This document shows, piece by piece, positions 16,854 to 24,859 of a stretch of 64,000 nt of DNA. Below the pieces are notes generated by a model. It was not told the origin of the DNA and did not search any database. It was given only the letters and a program-made list of their open reading frames with translations. The stretch's first letter is position 1. Every line of letters starts with the position of its first letter. The position numbers and the translations under genes are program-made. The stretch spans positions 62,001-126,000 of the forward strand of contig JAHKAA010000020.1 of assembly GCA_018825965.1 (NCBI GenBank), read 5' to 3'. The stretch comes from Gammaproteobacteria bacterium. Its GTDB lineage: Bacteria; Pseudomonadota; Gammaproteobacteria; Enterobacterales; Alteromonadaceae.

Positions 16854-18944
16854 ATGCGTAGAATTTCCCCTTTATCCCTGGCTGTTATGGCCTGCTTATC
16901 CGCAGCTGTGATCGCCGAAGAAAATCCTCAAAATGAACAGGCTGTCGAACGTATTCTGGTGCAGGGCGATTTCCGTCAGGAGCAACTGCAAAAGCTGCCA
17001 GGCAGTATTCTGGTGCTGAGTCAGCAGGATATCAGCCGTCAGAATGCCCAGCATTTAGATGATTTGTTGCAGCAAGCCGCCAATGTGAACTTTTCAGCTG
17101 GTGCTTCCCGTGGCCGTTTTTTACAAATTCGGGGTATAGGCGAGCGCAGTGAGTTTGTCGACAGCATCAACCCTTCAGTAGGTGTATTGATTGACGGCAT
17201 TGATTATTCAGCTTTAGGTGTCAGTTCTTTAGCTGATGTGCAGCAAGTTGAAATTTTCCGTGGCCCGGAAGCAACCCGTTTTGGTGCCAATGCGATGGCC
17301 GGTATGCTGAATTTAACCTCCAATGCCCCCAGCTTCAATAGCGAAGGTCAGTTAAGCGCTACCCTGGCAAATTACGATAGTTATCAATTAGCTGGCGCCT
17401 ACAGCACTGCAATCAATGAGCAGTGGGCTTATCGGCTGGCTGTGGATCATCAAAGCTCAGATGGTTTTATCGAAAACATCTTTTTAAACCGTGACGATAC
17501 CAACCATATTGACGAAACCTCGGCCCGCGCTGCGCTGCGTTATCTGGCAACCAAAGATCTGACGCTGGATTTTATTGCACACTACCGCGATATCCACAAT
17601 GGCTACGATGCCTTTTCATTAGACCTTAACCGCACCACTTTATCGGATAAGCCTGGCCAGGACTTGCAACAAAGCCGGGCTTTGGCGATAAAAGCCGATT
17701 ATCAGGGCTTAAGTTGGGCTAATGTCTATACCCAATTAAGTGGCCTGACAGCTGACACTGACTATGGTTTTGATGAAGACTGGAGTTATGAAGGTATTCA
17801 TCCTGATGGCTATGCCACTGAAGACCGTTATTTGCGGGAGCGCGACCAGTGGAGTCTGGAGCAACGCTTTTTAGGCAAAGCTCAAAGAGATTGGGTACTC
17901 GGCTGGTATGCCAGTGGTCAGAAAACTGAGCTTGAGCGTCAATTCTGGAACTGGGATTTATGGCAGGCCGCGCAGTTTTTCAGTGATTTTGAGCGCCAGA
18001 ATATGGCGGTATTTGGGCAGTGGTCCACAGATTTAGGCGATGGCTGGAGTTTAACTTCAGGCGCCCGTGCTGAACGTTATGAGGATGAGTACAGTGACAG
18101 CAATGGCATCACCCAGCAAAACCATGAACTGATGTGGGGCGGCAAACTAAGTTTAAGCTTAGCGCTGACGGATTCAACCAGTTTGTATCTGTTGGGCTCA
18201 CGGGGTTACAAAGCAGGTGGTGTGAATGGTGAAGCATTAGGCAAAGCTTTGGGCCGTGGCTCTGAAGACATGTCAGATTACTTAAACAGCAAAGCTAATT
18301 TTTCGCCTGAAACCTTATGGAATGCTGAATTTGGCGTCAAGGGCAGCTCTGCTGATCAGACTATTGTCAGTCGAGTGGCGGTATTTGCCATGTGGCGTGA
18401 TGATATGCAGGTGAACAGTTGGGTAACACGGGATCAGTCTTTTGTCGGTTTTATTGATAATGCAGCTTCAGGCCGCAATCATGGACTGGAGCTGGAAAGC
18501 CGTGTTCAACTGACAGACAGCTGGACTTTATTCGCCAATGCCGCCTGGCTTGAAAGTGAAATCCGTGGTTTTATCACTGAAGAAGGTGTAGATAAAACCG
18601 GTCGCGATCAGGCCCATGCTCCGCACTACCAATACAGTGTCAACAGTGAGTGGTTACTGACGACTGATTTGAGTTTTAATCTGGGTTTGCAAAGCAAAGC
18701 CGCTTTTTATTATTCCGACAGTCATGATTCGCGTTCAGAACAAATGCACTTAGTGAATTTACGTCTGCAGTACCAATGGGACCAGGTACAGCTGGCTTTA
18801 TGGAGCCGCAATGCTTTGGATGAAGAATACGGAGTGCGGGGCTTTTACTTTGGCAACGATCCACGGGATGGCTACGAGCCTCATACCTATGAACAATTGG
18901 GTGAACCACGTCGTATAGGTGTTACCGCCAGCTATCAGTTTTAA
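16854..18944 (+). CDS. TonB-dependent receptor, probably for thiamine
   Basis: The 696-residue protein has a signal peptide ending near VIAEEN, a TonB-box region (ERILVQGDF), a plug domain (about 45-155, VEIFRGPEATRFGANAMAGMLNLTS) and a barrel ending in GVTASYQF with a terminal Phe. It is the first gene behind the TPP riboswitch and precedes pnuT and a thiamine-kinase-like gene. Thiamine or a phosphorylated or precursor form is therefore the inferred ligand. Comparative work on TPP regulons has described such receptors in Alteromonadales. It probably heads a four-gene operon. Confidence 0.88.
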   Translation: MRRISPLSLAVMACLSAAVIAEENPQNEQAVERILVQGDFRQEQLQKLPGSILVLSQQDISRQNAQHLDDLLQQAANVNFSAGASRGRFLQIRGIGERSEFVDSINPSVGVLIDGIDYSALGVSSLADVQQVEIFRGPEATRFGANAMAGMLNLTSNAPSFNSEGQLSATLANYDSYQLAGAYSTAINEQWAYRLAVDHQSSDGFIENIFLNRDDTNHIDETSARAALRYLATKDLTLDFIAHYRDIHNGYDAFSLDLNRTTLSDKPGQDLQQSRALAIKADYQGLSWANVYTQLSGLTADTDYGFDEDWSYEGIHPDGYATEDRYLRERDQWSLEQRFLGKAQRDWVLGWYASGQKTELERQFWNWDLWQAAQFFSDFERQNMAVFGQWSTDLGDGWSLTSGARAERYEDEYSDSNGITQQNHELMWGGKLSLSLALTDSTSLYLLGSRGYKAGGVNGEALGKALGRGSEDMSDYLNSKANFSPETLWNAEFGVKGSSADQTIVSRVAVFAMWRDDMQVNSWVTRDQSFVGFIDNAASGRNHGLELESRVQLTDSWTLFANAAWLESEIRGFITEEGVDKTGRDQAHAPHYQYSVNSEWLLTTDLSFNLGLQSKAAFYYSDSHDSRSEQMHLVNLRLQYQWDQVQLALWSRNALDEEYGVRGFYFGNDPRDGYEPHTYEQLGEPRRIGVTASYQF

Positions 18945-18954
18945 AGGGTGAATC

Positions 18955-19206
18955 ATGAAATTATCTATTGAAATCAGTAAGTACCCACTAACCAGTGACT
19001 ATATAGAGCCTATAAAAGGTTTTATCGAATTACTGAATAGCAATCCAAATGTACTGGTGATCACCAATACATTAAGCACTCAGGTCTTTGGTGATTACGA
19101 CGAAGTCATGGCGTTGTTACAACAAGGCATTCGCTGGTCTTTTGAACGTTATGGCAAAGTGGTGTTTGTGGTGAAATTTTTGCACGGTGATTTACGGCCA
19201 TGTTAG
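18955..19206 (+). CDS. YkoF/MTH1187-like thiamine-binding small protein
   Basis: The 83-residue protein (MKLSIEISKYPLTSDYIEPI) has the size and beta-alpha-beta pattern of single-domain proteins of the thiamine-binding YkoF/MTH1187 superfamily, including the TNTLSTQVFGDYDEVMALL segment. Members bind thiamine or hydroxymethylpyrimidine. It lacks a signal peptide and so acts in the cytoplasm. It lies between the receptor and pnuT, and its end overlaps pnuT by 7 bases. I infer that it sequesters or delivers imported vitamin. Confidence 0.7.
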   Translation: MKLSIEISKYPLTSDYIEPIKGFIELLNSNPNVLVITNTLSTQVFGDYDEVMALLQQGIRWSFERYGKVVFVVKFLHGDLRPC

Positions 19207-19826
19207 ACGCATGGCTGCAGGTATTTAGCGGCTGGAAAACGCTGACTCAGCTTGAGCTTGCTGCTACCTTGCTGGCGCTGGCTTATGTGCTGCTGGCGAT
19301 GAAACAGAGCTTATGGTGTTGGCCAGCCGCTTTGCTCAGCACTTTGTTGTACACCCATATTATGTGGCATTCAGCCTTGTTATCTGATGCCTTACTGCAG
19401 CTGTATTACGCTGGTATGGCGCTTTACGGCTGGTACAGCTGGCGGCAACAACAGGTACAGCTGCCCGCCGGACAGTCGGGTATGACTGAATGGTCTGCAG
19501 GCACCCATCTGAATTTAATCGGCGGTACAGCGCTCTGTGGTTTGCTGTTAGGTTATCTGATGGACCAGTACACTGACGCAGATTTTGCGTACATAGATGC
19601 ACAAACGACGGCCTTCAGCGTGATGACGACCTATCTGGTGGCGCGTAAAGTGGTGTCTAACTGGTTGTATTGGGTGGTGATCGATGCCATCTGTATTTAT
19701 GTCTATATACAAAAACATCTGTATTTTACGACTGCACTTTTTGTACTCTATACCCTTATCGCTTTGATCGGATTTTTTGTATGGCGCAACAGCTACCAGC
19801 AACAACAGCAGATGAATCCCGCCTGA
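19200..19826 (+). CDS. pnuT: PnuT thiamine transporter (PnuC family)
   Basis: This 208-residue inner-membrane protein of the PnuC family has about seven hydrophobic helices. The family signature WYSW (GMALYGWYSWRQ) lies near 75-85, and the later segment YLVARKVVSNWLYWVVIDAICIYVYI is typical. PnuC relatives move vitamins by facilitated diffusion, with phosphorylation inside trapping the substrate. Placement under a TPP riboswitch with a kinase-like gene behind it points to thiamine rather than nicotinamide riboside. It overlaps both neighbours. Confidence 0.88.
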   Translation: MLDAWLQVFSGWKTLTQLELAATLLALAYVLLAMKQSLWCWPAALLSTLLYTHIMWHSALLSDALLQLYYAGMALYGWYSWRQQQVQLPAGQSGMTEWSAGTHLNLIGGTALCGLLLGYLMDQYTDADFAYIDAQTTAFSVMTTYLVARKVVSNWLYWVVIDAICIYVYIQKHLYFTTALFVLYTLIALIGFFVWRNSYQQQQQMNPA

Positions 19827-20674
19827 TCTGGCATTTATGCCAGCAACTGGAGTTTTTTGCTGATCAGGAGCCGCTGTTGCTAAAGCAACTGACGCAAGGT
19901 AAAAGAACCAGCTCTTATCAGGTGCAAACCAACAAAGGCCATTATGTGCTGCGACATTATGGCCCTTCGGTGCTTGGTGTTTGCCGGCAGCAGGAGTTAC
20001 GTTGCCAGCATGCTGCCGCTGCTGCTGGTTTAGCGCCGGCACCTTTGTGCCTGAATAACCATCAGCGTATGTTGATTACCGAGTTTTTGCCTGAAGCTCA
20101 AAGTCCTTCAGTGGCTTATATCCGTCAGAATATTCCGGCTTTAGCCCAAAAGCTGGCCACTTTACATCAGTTACCAGTACAAACAGCTGTGCTGGATCCC
20201 TGGTTGTATTTACAGCAATTAAAAACCCAGCTGGAACCCTATTGGACGGCCGAAGCGCAAAATATCTGGTTGCCCTTGATCACTGCGGCCCGTGATTTAC
20301 AGTATTTTCAGGCAGACATAGGTTTATGCCATATGGACTTGCATGGACAAAATTTGTTGCTCTGGCAACAGAAACTATGGCTGATTGATTTTGAGTACTG
20401 CCAGTTGGCGGATGTGGTCTTTGATTTAGTGGCTTTGACAGTGCAGTTTGACTTCACAGAGGCAGAACAGCAGCTGTTACTGGACAGTTACAGAGCCGTC
20501 AGAGGTTCGGCTTGCAGTGTGCAGTTATTGGAAAAAGTGGCGCTGGCAAAAATAGTGTATTCAGGCTTTTGTTGGTTGTGGTACTGGCAGGAGGAGCTGG
20601 ACAATCAGGATCCCAGACACAAACAAGCCGCAGCAGACTGTTACCAGCACTTACTGCGGCTTGTTCAGGGCTAG
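19781..20674 (+). CDS. tnk: Thiamine kinase-like phosphotransferase
   Basis: The 297-residue protein of the aminoglycoside phosphotransferase/choline kinase fold has the catalytic loop HMDLHGQN (His184, Asp186, Asn191) and the metal-binding Asp203 in LIDFEY. It overlaps pnuT by 46 bases. The ATG at 19781 (MAQQLPATT) is the first that gives a sensible N-terminus, though no strong ribosome site is seen. As last gene of the TPP-controlled operon it should phosphorylate imported thiamine and trap it in the cell. The substrate is inferred from context. Confidence 0.78.
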   Translation: MAQQLPATTADESRLIWHLCQQLEFFADQEPLLLKQLTQGKRTSSYQVQTNKGHYVLRHYGPSVLGVCRQQELRCQHAAAAAGLAPAPLCLNNHQRMLITEFLPEAQSPSVAYIRQNIPALAQKLATLHQLPVQTAVLDPWLYLQQLKTQLEPYWTAEAQNIWLPLITAARDLQYFQADIGLCHMDLHGQNLLLWQQKLWLIDFEYCQLADVVFDLVALTVQFDFTEAEQQLLLDSYRAVRGSACSVQLLEKVALAKIVYSGFCWLWYWQEELDNQDPRHKQAAADCYQHLLRLVQG

Positions 20675-20678
20675 GACG

Positions 20679-20861
20679 TCAAAGTCCGCCTAAACGCTCG
20701 GCCAGAATTTTGTAACGTTTTACATCTTCTTCATCAAACAGAGGTTTGCCTTCATCATCCTTGCCGTTGGCGACTAACAGATTTTCGCGTGCCAGACGTT
20801 CAACACGGATCTCCTGGATACCTAAAAAGGCGGCGACTTCTGCAACGTTAAGTATTGCCAT
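20679..20861 (-). CDS. Small helix-turn-helix (MerR/excisionase-like) protein
   Basis: The 60-residue protein begins MAILNVAEVAAFLGIQEIRV, a winged-helix start like the excisionase/MerR-type HTH, and then FDEEDVKRYKILAERL, the usual end of such domains. A CAGGAA ribosome site precedes the ATG. It ends 4 bases from the convergent thiamine kinase gene. It could be a stand-alone DNA-binding regulator or a relic of a mobile element. A dyad-rich, AT-rich region lies directly upstream. The target is unknown. Confidence 0.65.
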   Translation of the reverse strand: MAILNVAEVAAFLGIQEIRVERLARENLLVANGKDDEGKPLFDEEDVKRYKILAERLGGL

Positions 20862-21097
20862 AATGAGTTCCTGCAGTAATTATTTTAATTAATTTAAGCT
20901 GATATTTTTATTTTAGTGAATAAAGTTTAACAAGCACTGATGTTTTACTTAGTTTTTTCCAGCGTGACAACTGATGTAGCTGTTAATTTTGTGTTTTTTC
21001 CGGATTTTTTGTGTTTTATGCCTACCAGATTGTATTTCGTTTACAACTGACAGTTGATAGTCAGAGTTAGTGAGCAGGCCTATGTTGGCTTTTGCCT

Positions 21098-21181
21098 GGT
21101 GTTTTTGTTTTATTCTGTCACTTGCCTGTCTGGAGAGAAGGTGTTTTTGTTTTATTCTGTCACTTGCCTGTCTGGAGAGAA
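21098..21181. repeat. Perfect 42-bp tandem duplication
   Basis: Two identical 42-base units lie head to tail at 21098-21139 and 21140-21181, beginning GGTGTTTTTG and ending CTGGAGAGAA. No third copy is present. The perfect identity in non-coding DNA suggests a recent duplication, for example by slippage, or an assembly artefact. Confidence 0.95.
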
Positions 21182-21196
21182 ACAACAGGCTCTTTG

Positions 21197-21213
21197 TATA
21201 CCAAACTGGTATA
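21197..21213. promoter_or_regulatory. Operator-like dyad TATACC-N5-GGTATA
   Basis: TATACC (21197-21202) and GGTATA (21208-21213) are perfect inverted copies around AAACT. With one extra base on the right the symmetry extends to TTG/CAA. The spacing suits a dimeric regulator. The bound protein is unknown. Confidence 0.4.
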
Positions 21214-21454
21214 ACAAACTGAACTGACTGATAATTTTTGTGGGCTTGTCATCACTTTTACATAGATTTGAACTATGGTAAATAACAAAACCCAGATCCG
21301 GTGTGCAACACTCTGCTCCTGAGTCATTAAAATGAAAGCTTATGCCATAGCTTTGGTTTTATACACTAATGTTCTGATCAGGCACTCCTCTGGAACACAG
21401 TTAACCAGTGTGGCAACACTTACTGATAAGGCCACATTTTTATTAGTGCAGAGC

Positions 21455-21498
21455 AGGCATTAAGTTGTTATGGATCAGCGATATAATGCCTCTGATCC
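21455..21498 (+). promoter_or_regulatory. Two mutually exclusive stems around a TATAAT box
   Basis: AGGCATTA (21455-21462) pairs with TAATGCCT (21484-21491), and GGATCAG (21472-21478) pairs with CTGATCC (21492-21498). The arms interleave, so the two stems either exclude one another or form a pseudoknot. TATAAT (21482-21487) lies inside, so a DNA-level operator is also possible. Confidence 0.4.
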
Positions 21499-21515
21499 TT
21501 GTTTTTATCCACTTC

Positions 21516-21547
21516 AGCTTGTCACAGACCAGAACGTCTGGACAGCT
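21516..21547 (+). other. Bulged hairpin in the predicted mrp leader
   Basis: CCAGA and TCTGG form a stem with an ACG loop, extended below a six-base bulge by TGT/ACA and AGC/GCT. It lies about 160 bases ahead of mrpA and downstream of the TATAAT at 21482, so it may be in the 5' untranslated RNA. I cannot match it to a known riboswitch class. Confidence 0.35.
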
Positions 21548-21704
21548 TGTATGCGGACAGGTATAAAGTACGGCACGTAAAATTTTCAGGGCATTTAACC
21601 CTCTGCCAGGCGCAAGGAGTTCTTGTTGCTTGCCACATTGCTCAGGGTGTTTTCTTTGCTATTACAAGTGAACACAAGTCAGCCCGCTAAGAGGATGTAA
21701 GTAC

Positions 21705-24503
21705 ATGATTGAGCTTCTGTTGATAGTCTTATTTCCTTTAATCGGCTCTTTAGTGCCCGTCATGACGGCGCGATGGTCACGCAGCTCCAGTGCCCTTGCT
21801 ACCGCTTTATTGCCAGTGGCCTCTTTGGCCTTAGTATTACAACTGGCGCCAGCTGTTTTCGCTGGTGAAACCTTATTCTATAAGTTGTCCTGGGTCGAAG
21901 TTTTGGGCTTGTCTGTAAGCTTCCGGCTGGATGGTCTGTCACTTCTGTTTCTGTTTTTGATCCTTGGCATTGGGTTGCTGATCATTTTATACGCCCGTTA
22001 TTACTTGTCTGAAAAAGATTCGATGGCACGGTTTTATGGCTTCTTAATGCTGTTTATGACAGCCATGCTAGGCATAGTGCTGTCGAATAATCTGCTGCAG
22101 TTATGGGTATTCTGGGAGCTGACCAGTATCAGTTCCTTTTTGTTAATCAGTTTCTGGTGGCACAGAGCGGATGCACGCTTAGGTGCCCGTATGGCGTTGA
22201 TGATCACAGGTTTTGGTGGTTTAGCCTTGCTTGCCGGTATCTTATTAATCGGCAATGTATTGGGTAGTTTTGAGCTGGATCTGGTGTTGTCTCAGGCCAC
22301 AGTATTGCAACAGCATTCGTTGTATCCGGTCATTTTAATTCTGGTCTTGCTGGGCGCTTTTACTAAATCAGCGCAGTTTCCGTTTCATTTCTGGTTGCCT
22401 AACGCCATGTCGGCACCAACCCCTGTCAGCGCTTACCTGCATTCGGCCACTATGGTGAAAGCGGGCATCTTTTTGCTGGCCCGGATGTATCCGTTGCTGG
22501 CTGGCAGTGATTTATGGTTTTTAATGGTGACTATCACCGGCATGACCACTCTACTGGTGGGTGCTTATCTGGCGTTGTTTCAGCATGATTTAAAAGGCTT
22601 GCTGGCGTATTCCACCATCAGTCATTTGGGTTTGATTACGTTATTGTTTGGCTTAGGTACTGACCTGGCCGCAGTAGCCGCTATTTTCCATATTATCAAT
22701 CACGCCATTTTTAAAGCCTCTTTGTTTATGGCCGCTGGTATCATTGACCATGAGTCAGGTTCGCGCGATATGCGTAAACTCAATGGCCTCTGGCAGTTTA
22801 TGCCTGTAACCGCCACGCTTGCCATGGTGGCTTCTGCATCTATGGCCGGTGTGCCTTTACTGAACGGCTTTTTGTCCAAAGAGATGTTTTTTGCCGAAAC
22901 TCTGCATCAGGAAGTATTGGGGGCCTTGTCCTGGCTGATCCCTGTGCTTGCAACTGTAGCTGCAACTTTGTCGGTGGCGTATTCAGCCCGTTTTATTCAC
23001 GATGTGTTTTTTAACGGTCAACCCAAGGGCTTGCCCCGTACTCCTCATGAACCGCCCCGTTATATGAGGGTACCGGTCGAAGTGCTGGTTGCTCTTTGTA
23101 TTCTGGTGGGACTGGCGCCTGCCTATGTAGTAGGGGATCTATTAGCTATTGCCTCCACAGCAGTGTTAGCTGGCCCTTTGCCTGTCTACAGTTTGTCTAT
23201 TTGGCATGGCATTAATTTACCCTTAATGATGAGTGTCCTGGCTTTGACCCTGGGTATCTTGTTGTACTCCAACCGCAAGCATCTGTTTCGTTTTCAGGCT
23301 GAGTTGCCAGAGCTGAACCCGTTGCAGTTTTTTGAAGTGAAAATAAATGCCTTATTGGGCTTTGCGAAAAAATGGCATCATCGGTTTGAGTCGGCGACGC
23401 TGCAACGTTATTTAGTCTGGATCTTTGTGATAGTGGCAATGCTGTTGATTTGGCCTTTGCAGCAAATGGGACAATTTACTCAACACAATGCCATGCAAAA
23501 GCCTGATACGCTGATGTTTGCTGCCACTTTTGTGGCTGCTATAGCGGCCATAGCTACTGTGTTGTGTCAGCGTCAGCGCTTGTTATCTTTAGTGATGATT
23601 TCTATTGTAGGTTTAGTGGTCACGCTCATTTTTGTACGGTTTTCCGCGCCGGATCTGGCTTTAACTCAGTTGGCGGTGGAAGTGGTGACTATAGTGCTGT
23701 TGATGTTGGCGTTATTTTTCCTGCCTCACAAAATCAGCAGGGCATCCAATGCTGGCCGGTTAATCCGCGATGGTGCCATAGCGTCCATCTGTGGTGTGGT
23801 GATAGGCAGTTTAAGTTATGCCTTGATGCTGGAACCGCAACAACGTATTTCAGACTTTTTCCTCGCCAATTCTAAAAGTGGCGGTGGCGGCTACAATGTC
23901 GTCAACGTGATTCTGGTCGACTTCCGTGGTTTTGATACCTTAGGCGAAATTACAGTTTTGGGTATTGCTGCTTTGGGTATATTTAAACTTTTGACCCGTT
24001 TACCTTTATTCCGATCGAGCTCAGATGCGGAAGGGCGACAATGGGCTCTGGATAAACACCCTATGTTGTTGGCTGTGGTATCACAGGCTTTGTTGCCTTT
24101 GGCCCTGTTAGTGTCGGTTTATATTTTCTTCCGCGGTCACAACTTACCTGGTGGCGGATTTGTGGCCGGCTTAATCACAGCTATCGCCATTATTTTGCAG
24201 TATGTGGCACAAGGGGTGGATTGGGTCCGTGAACGCTTAACGCTGGACTATCACCGTCTGGTTGCGGCTGGCGTGCTGATCTCCACTTTGACTGGTATCG
24301 CCAGTTGGGCTTTTGGACGACCCTTTTTAACCTCCTGGTTTGATTATTTCCAACTGCCACTTTTTGGCGAAATAGAACTGGCAAGTGCCATAGCTTTTGA
24401 TTTAGGGGTTTATTTGACAGTAGTAGGGGCGACTCTGATGATTTTAGCCAACCTGGGCAAAATGACCACTGAACACAGGCCTGTAAACAGGGAGCAAAGC
24501 TAA
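21705..24503 (+). CDS. mrpA: Mrp antiporter subunit A (fused A+B type)
   Basis: The 932-residue protein is a NuoL-like proton-translocating subunit with many membrane helices. The N-terminal half carries the conserved region [20 protein letters not shown] near 220 and [18 protein letters not shown]. The C-terminal part (about 770-920, [20 protein letters not shown]) is the MrpB domain fused on, as in group 2 Mrp systems, so no separate mrpB is expected. The complex exports Na+ in exchange for H+. It starts the six-gene operon; mrpC begins on its last stop base. Confidence 0.94.
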   Translation: MIELLLIVLFPLIGSLVPVMTARWSRSSSALATALLPVASLALVLQLAPAVFAGETLFYKLSWVEVLGLSVSFRLDGLSLLFLFLILGIGLLIILYARYYLSEKDSMARFYGFLMLFMTAMLGIVLSNNLLQLWVFWELTSISSFLLISFWWHRADARLGARMALMITGFGGLALLAGILLIGNVLGSFELDLVLSQATVLQQHSLYPVILILVLLGAFTKSAQFPFHFWLPNAMSAPTPVSAYLHSATMVKAGIFLLARMYPLLAGSDLWFLMVTITGMTTLLVGAYLALFQHDLKGLLAYSTISHLGLITLLFGLGTDLAAVAAIFHIINHAIFKASLFMAAGIIDHESGSRDMRKLNGLWQFMPVTATLAMVASASMAGVPLLNGFLSKEMFFAETLHQEVLGALSWLIPVLATVAATLSVAYSARFIHDVFFNGQPKGLPRTPHEPPRYMRVPVEVLVALCILVGLAPAYVVGDLLAIASTAVLAGPLPVYSLSIWHGINLPLMMSVLALTLGILLYSNRKHLFRFQAELPELNPLQFFEVKINALLGFAKKWHHRFESATLQRYLVWIFVIVAMLLIWPLQQMGQFTQHNAMQKPDTLMFAATFVAAIAAIATVLCQRQRLLSLVMISIVGLVVTLIFVRFSAPDLALTQLAVEVVTIVLLMLALFFLPHKISRASNAGRLIRDGAIASICGVVIGSLSYALMLEPQQRISDFFLANSKSGGGGYNVVNVILVDFRGFDTLGEITVLGIAALGIFKLLTRLPLFRSSSDAEGRQWALDKHPMLLAVVSQALLPLALLVSVYIFFRGHNLPGGGFVAGLITAIAIILQYVAQGVDWVRERLTLDYHRLVAAGVLISTLTGIASWAFGRPFLTSWFDYFQLPLFGEIELASAIAFDLGVYLTVVGATLMILANLGKMTTEHRPVNREQS

Positions 24504-24859
24504 TGGAATTACTGGTCGCTATTATTATAGGTGTGCTTACCTGCTGCGCTGTGTTTCTGATTTTACGGGCCAGAACCTTTGCTGTGATGCTGGGGTTGAC
24601 CATGTTGTCTTATGCAGTGAATTTATTCATTTTTTCCAGTGGCGGATTAAAAATAGGGGCTGGAGCTGTGCTCAAGGCCACTGAAGAATATGCAGACCCG
24701 CTGCCTCAGGCTCTGGTGCTGACGGCTATTGTGATTGGTTTTGCGATGACAGCTTTTCTGGTGGTGTTGTCCATCCGTGCCCGTGCTGATTTAGGTAATG
24801 ATCATGTGGATGGTAAATTGCCCGTAGCGAAAAACACCAGGCAAGGGGCTTCGTCATGA
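24503..24859 (+). CDS. mrpC: Mrp antiporter subunit C
   Basis: This 118-residue NuoK-like membrane subunit has three hydrophobic helices and the conserved stretch DPLPQALVLTAIVIGFAMTA near 70-90. It overlaps mrpA by one base (TAATG) and mrpD by four bases (ATGA), which implies translational coupling within the operon. NuoK-type subunits help form the ion-translocating membrane module. Confidence 0.94.
   Translation: MELLVAIIIGVLTCCAVFLILRARTFAVMLGLTMLSYAVNLFIFSSGGLKIGAGAVLKATEEYADPLPQALVLTAIVIGFAMTAFLVVLSIRARADLGNDHVDGKLPVAKNTRQGASS

Larger units (their letters stand above)
20862..21704. other. 843-base AT-rich non-coding region with repeats and dyads
   Basis: No credible gene is present. 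The region holds a short palindrome (CAACTGACAGTTG, 21044-21056), two direct copies of TTTTGTGTTTT near 20993-21016, the 42-bp tandem duplication, the TATACC/GGTATA dyad, overlapping alternative stems at 21455-21498, and a bulged hairpin at 21516-21547 in what would be the mrp leader. A TATAAT at 21482-21487 may be the mrp -10, but no good -35 lies upstream of it. Confidence 0.6.

Noticed and set aside
19548..20042. 164-codon minus-strand frame across pnuT and the thiamine kinase gene
   Set aside because: It is antisense to two genes with conserved motifs, has no ribosome site, and its product is rich in His and Gln as expected for a shadow frame.
21098..21181. CRISPR array
   Set aside because: There are only two copies, adjacent without spacers, and no cas genes. 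It is a plain tandem duplication.
20679..21704. Remnant of a prophage or integrative element
   Set aside because: The excisionase-like HTH protein and repeats suggested it, but there is no integrase, attachment-site pair, tRNA or other phage gene nearby.
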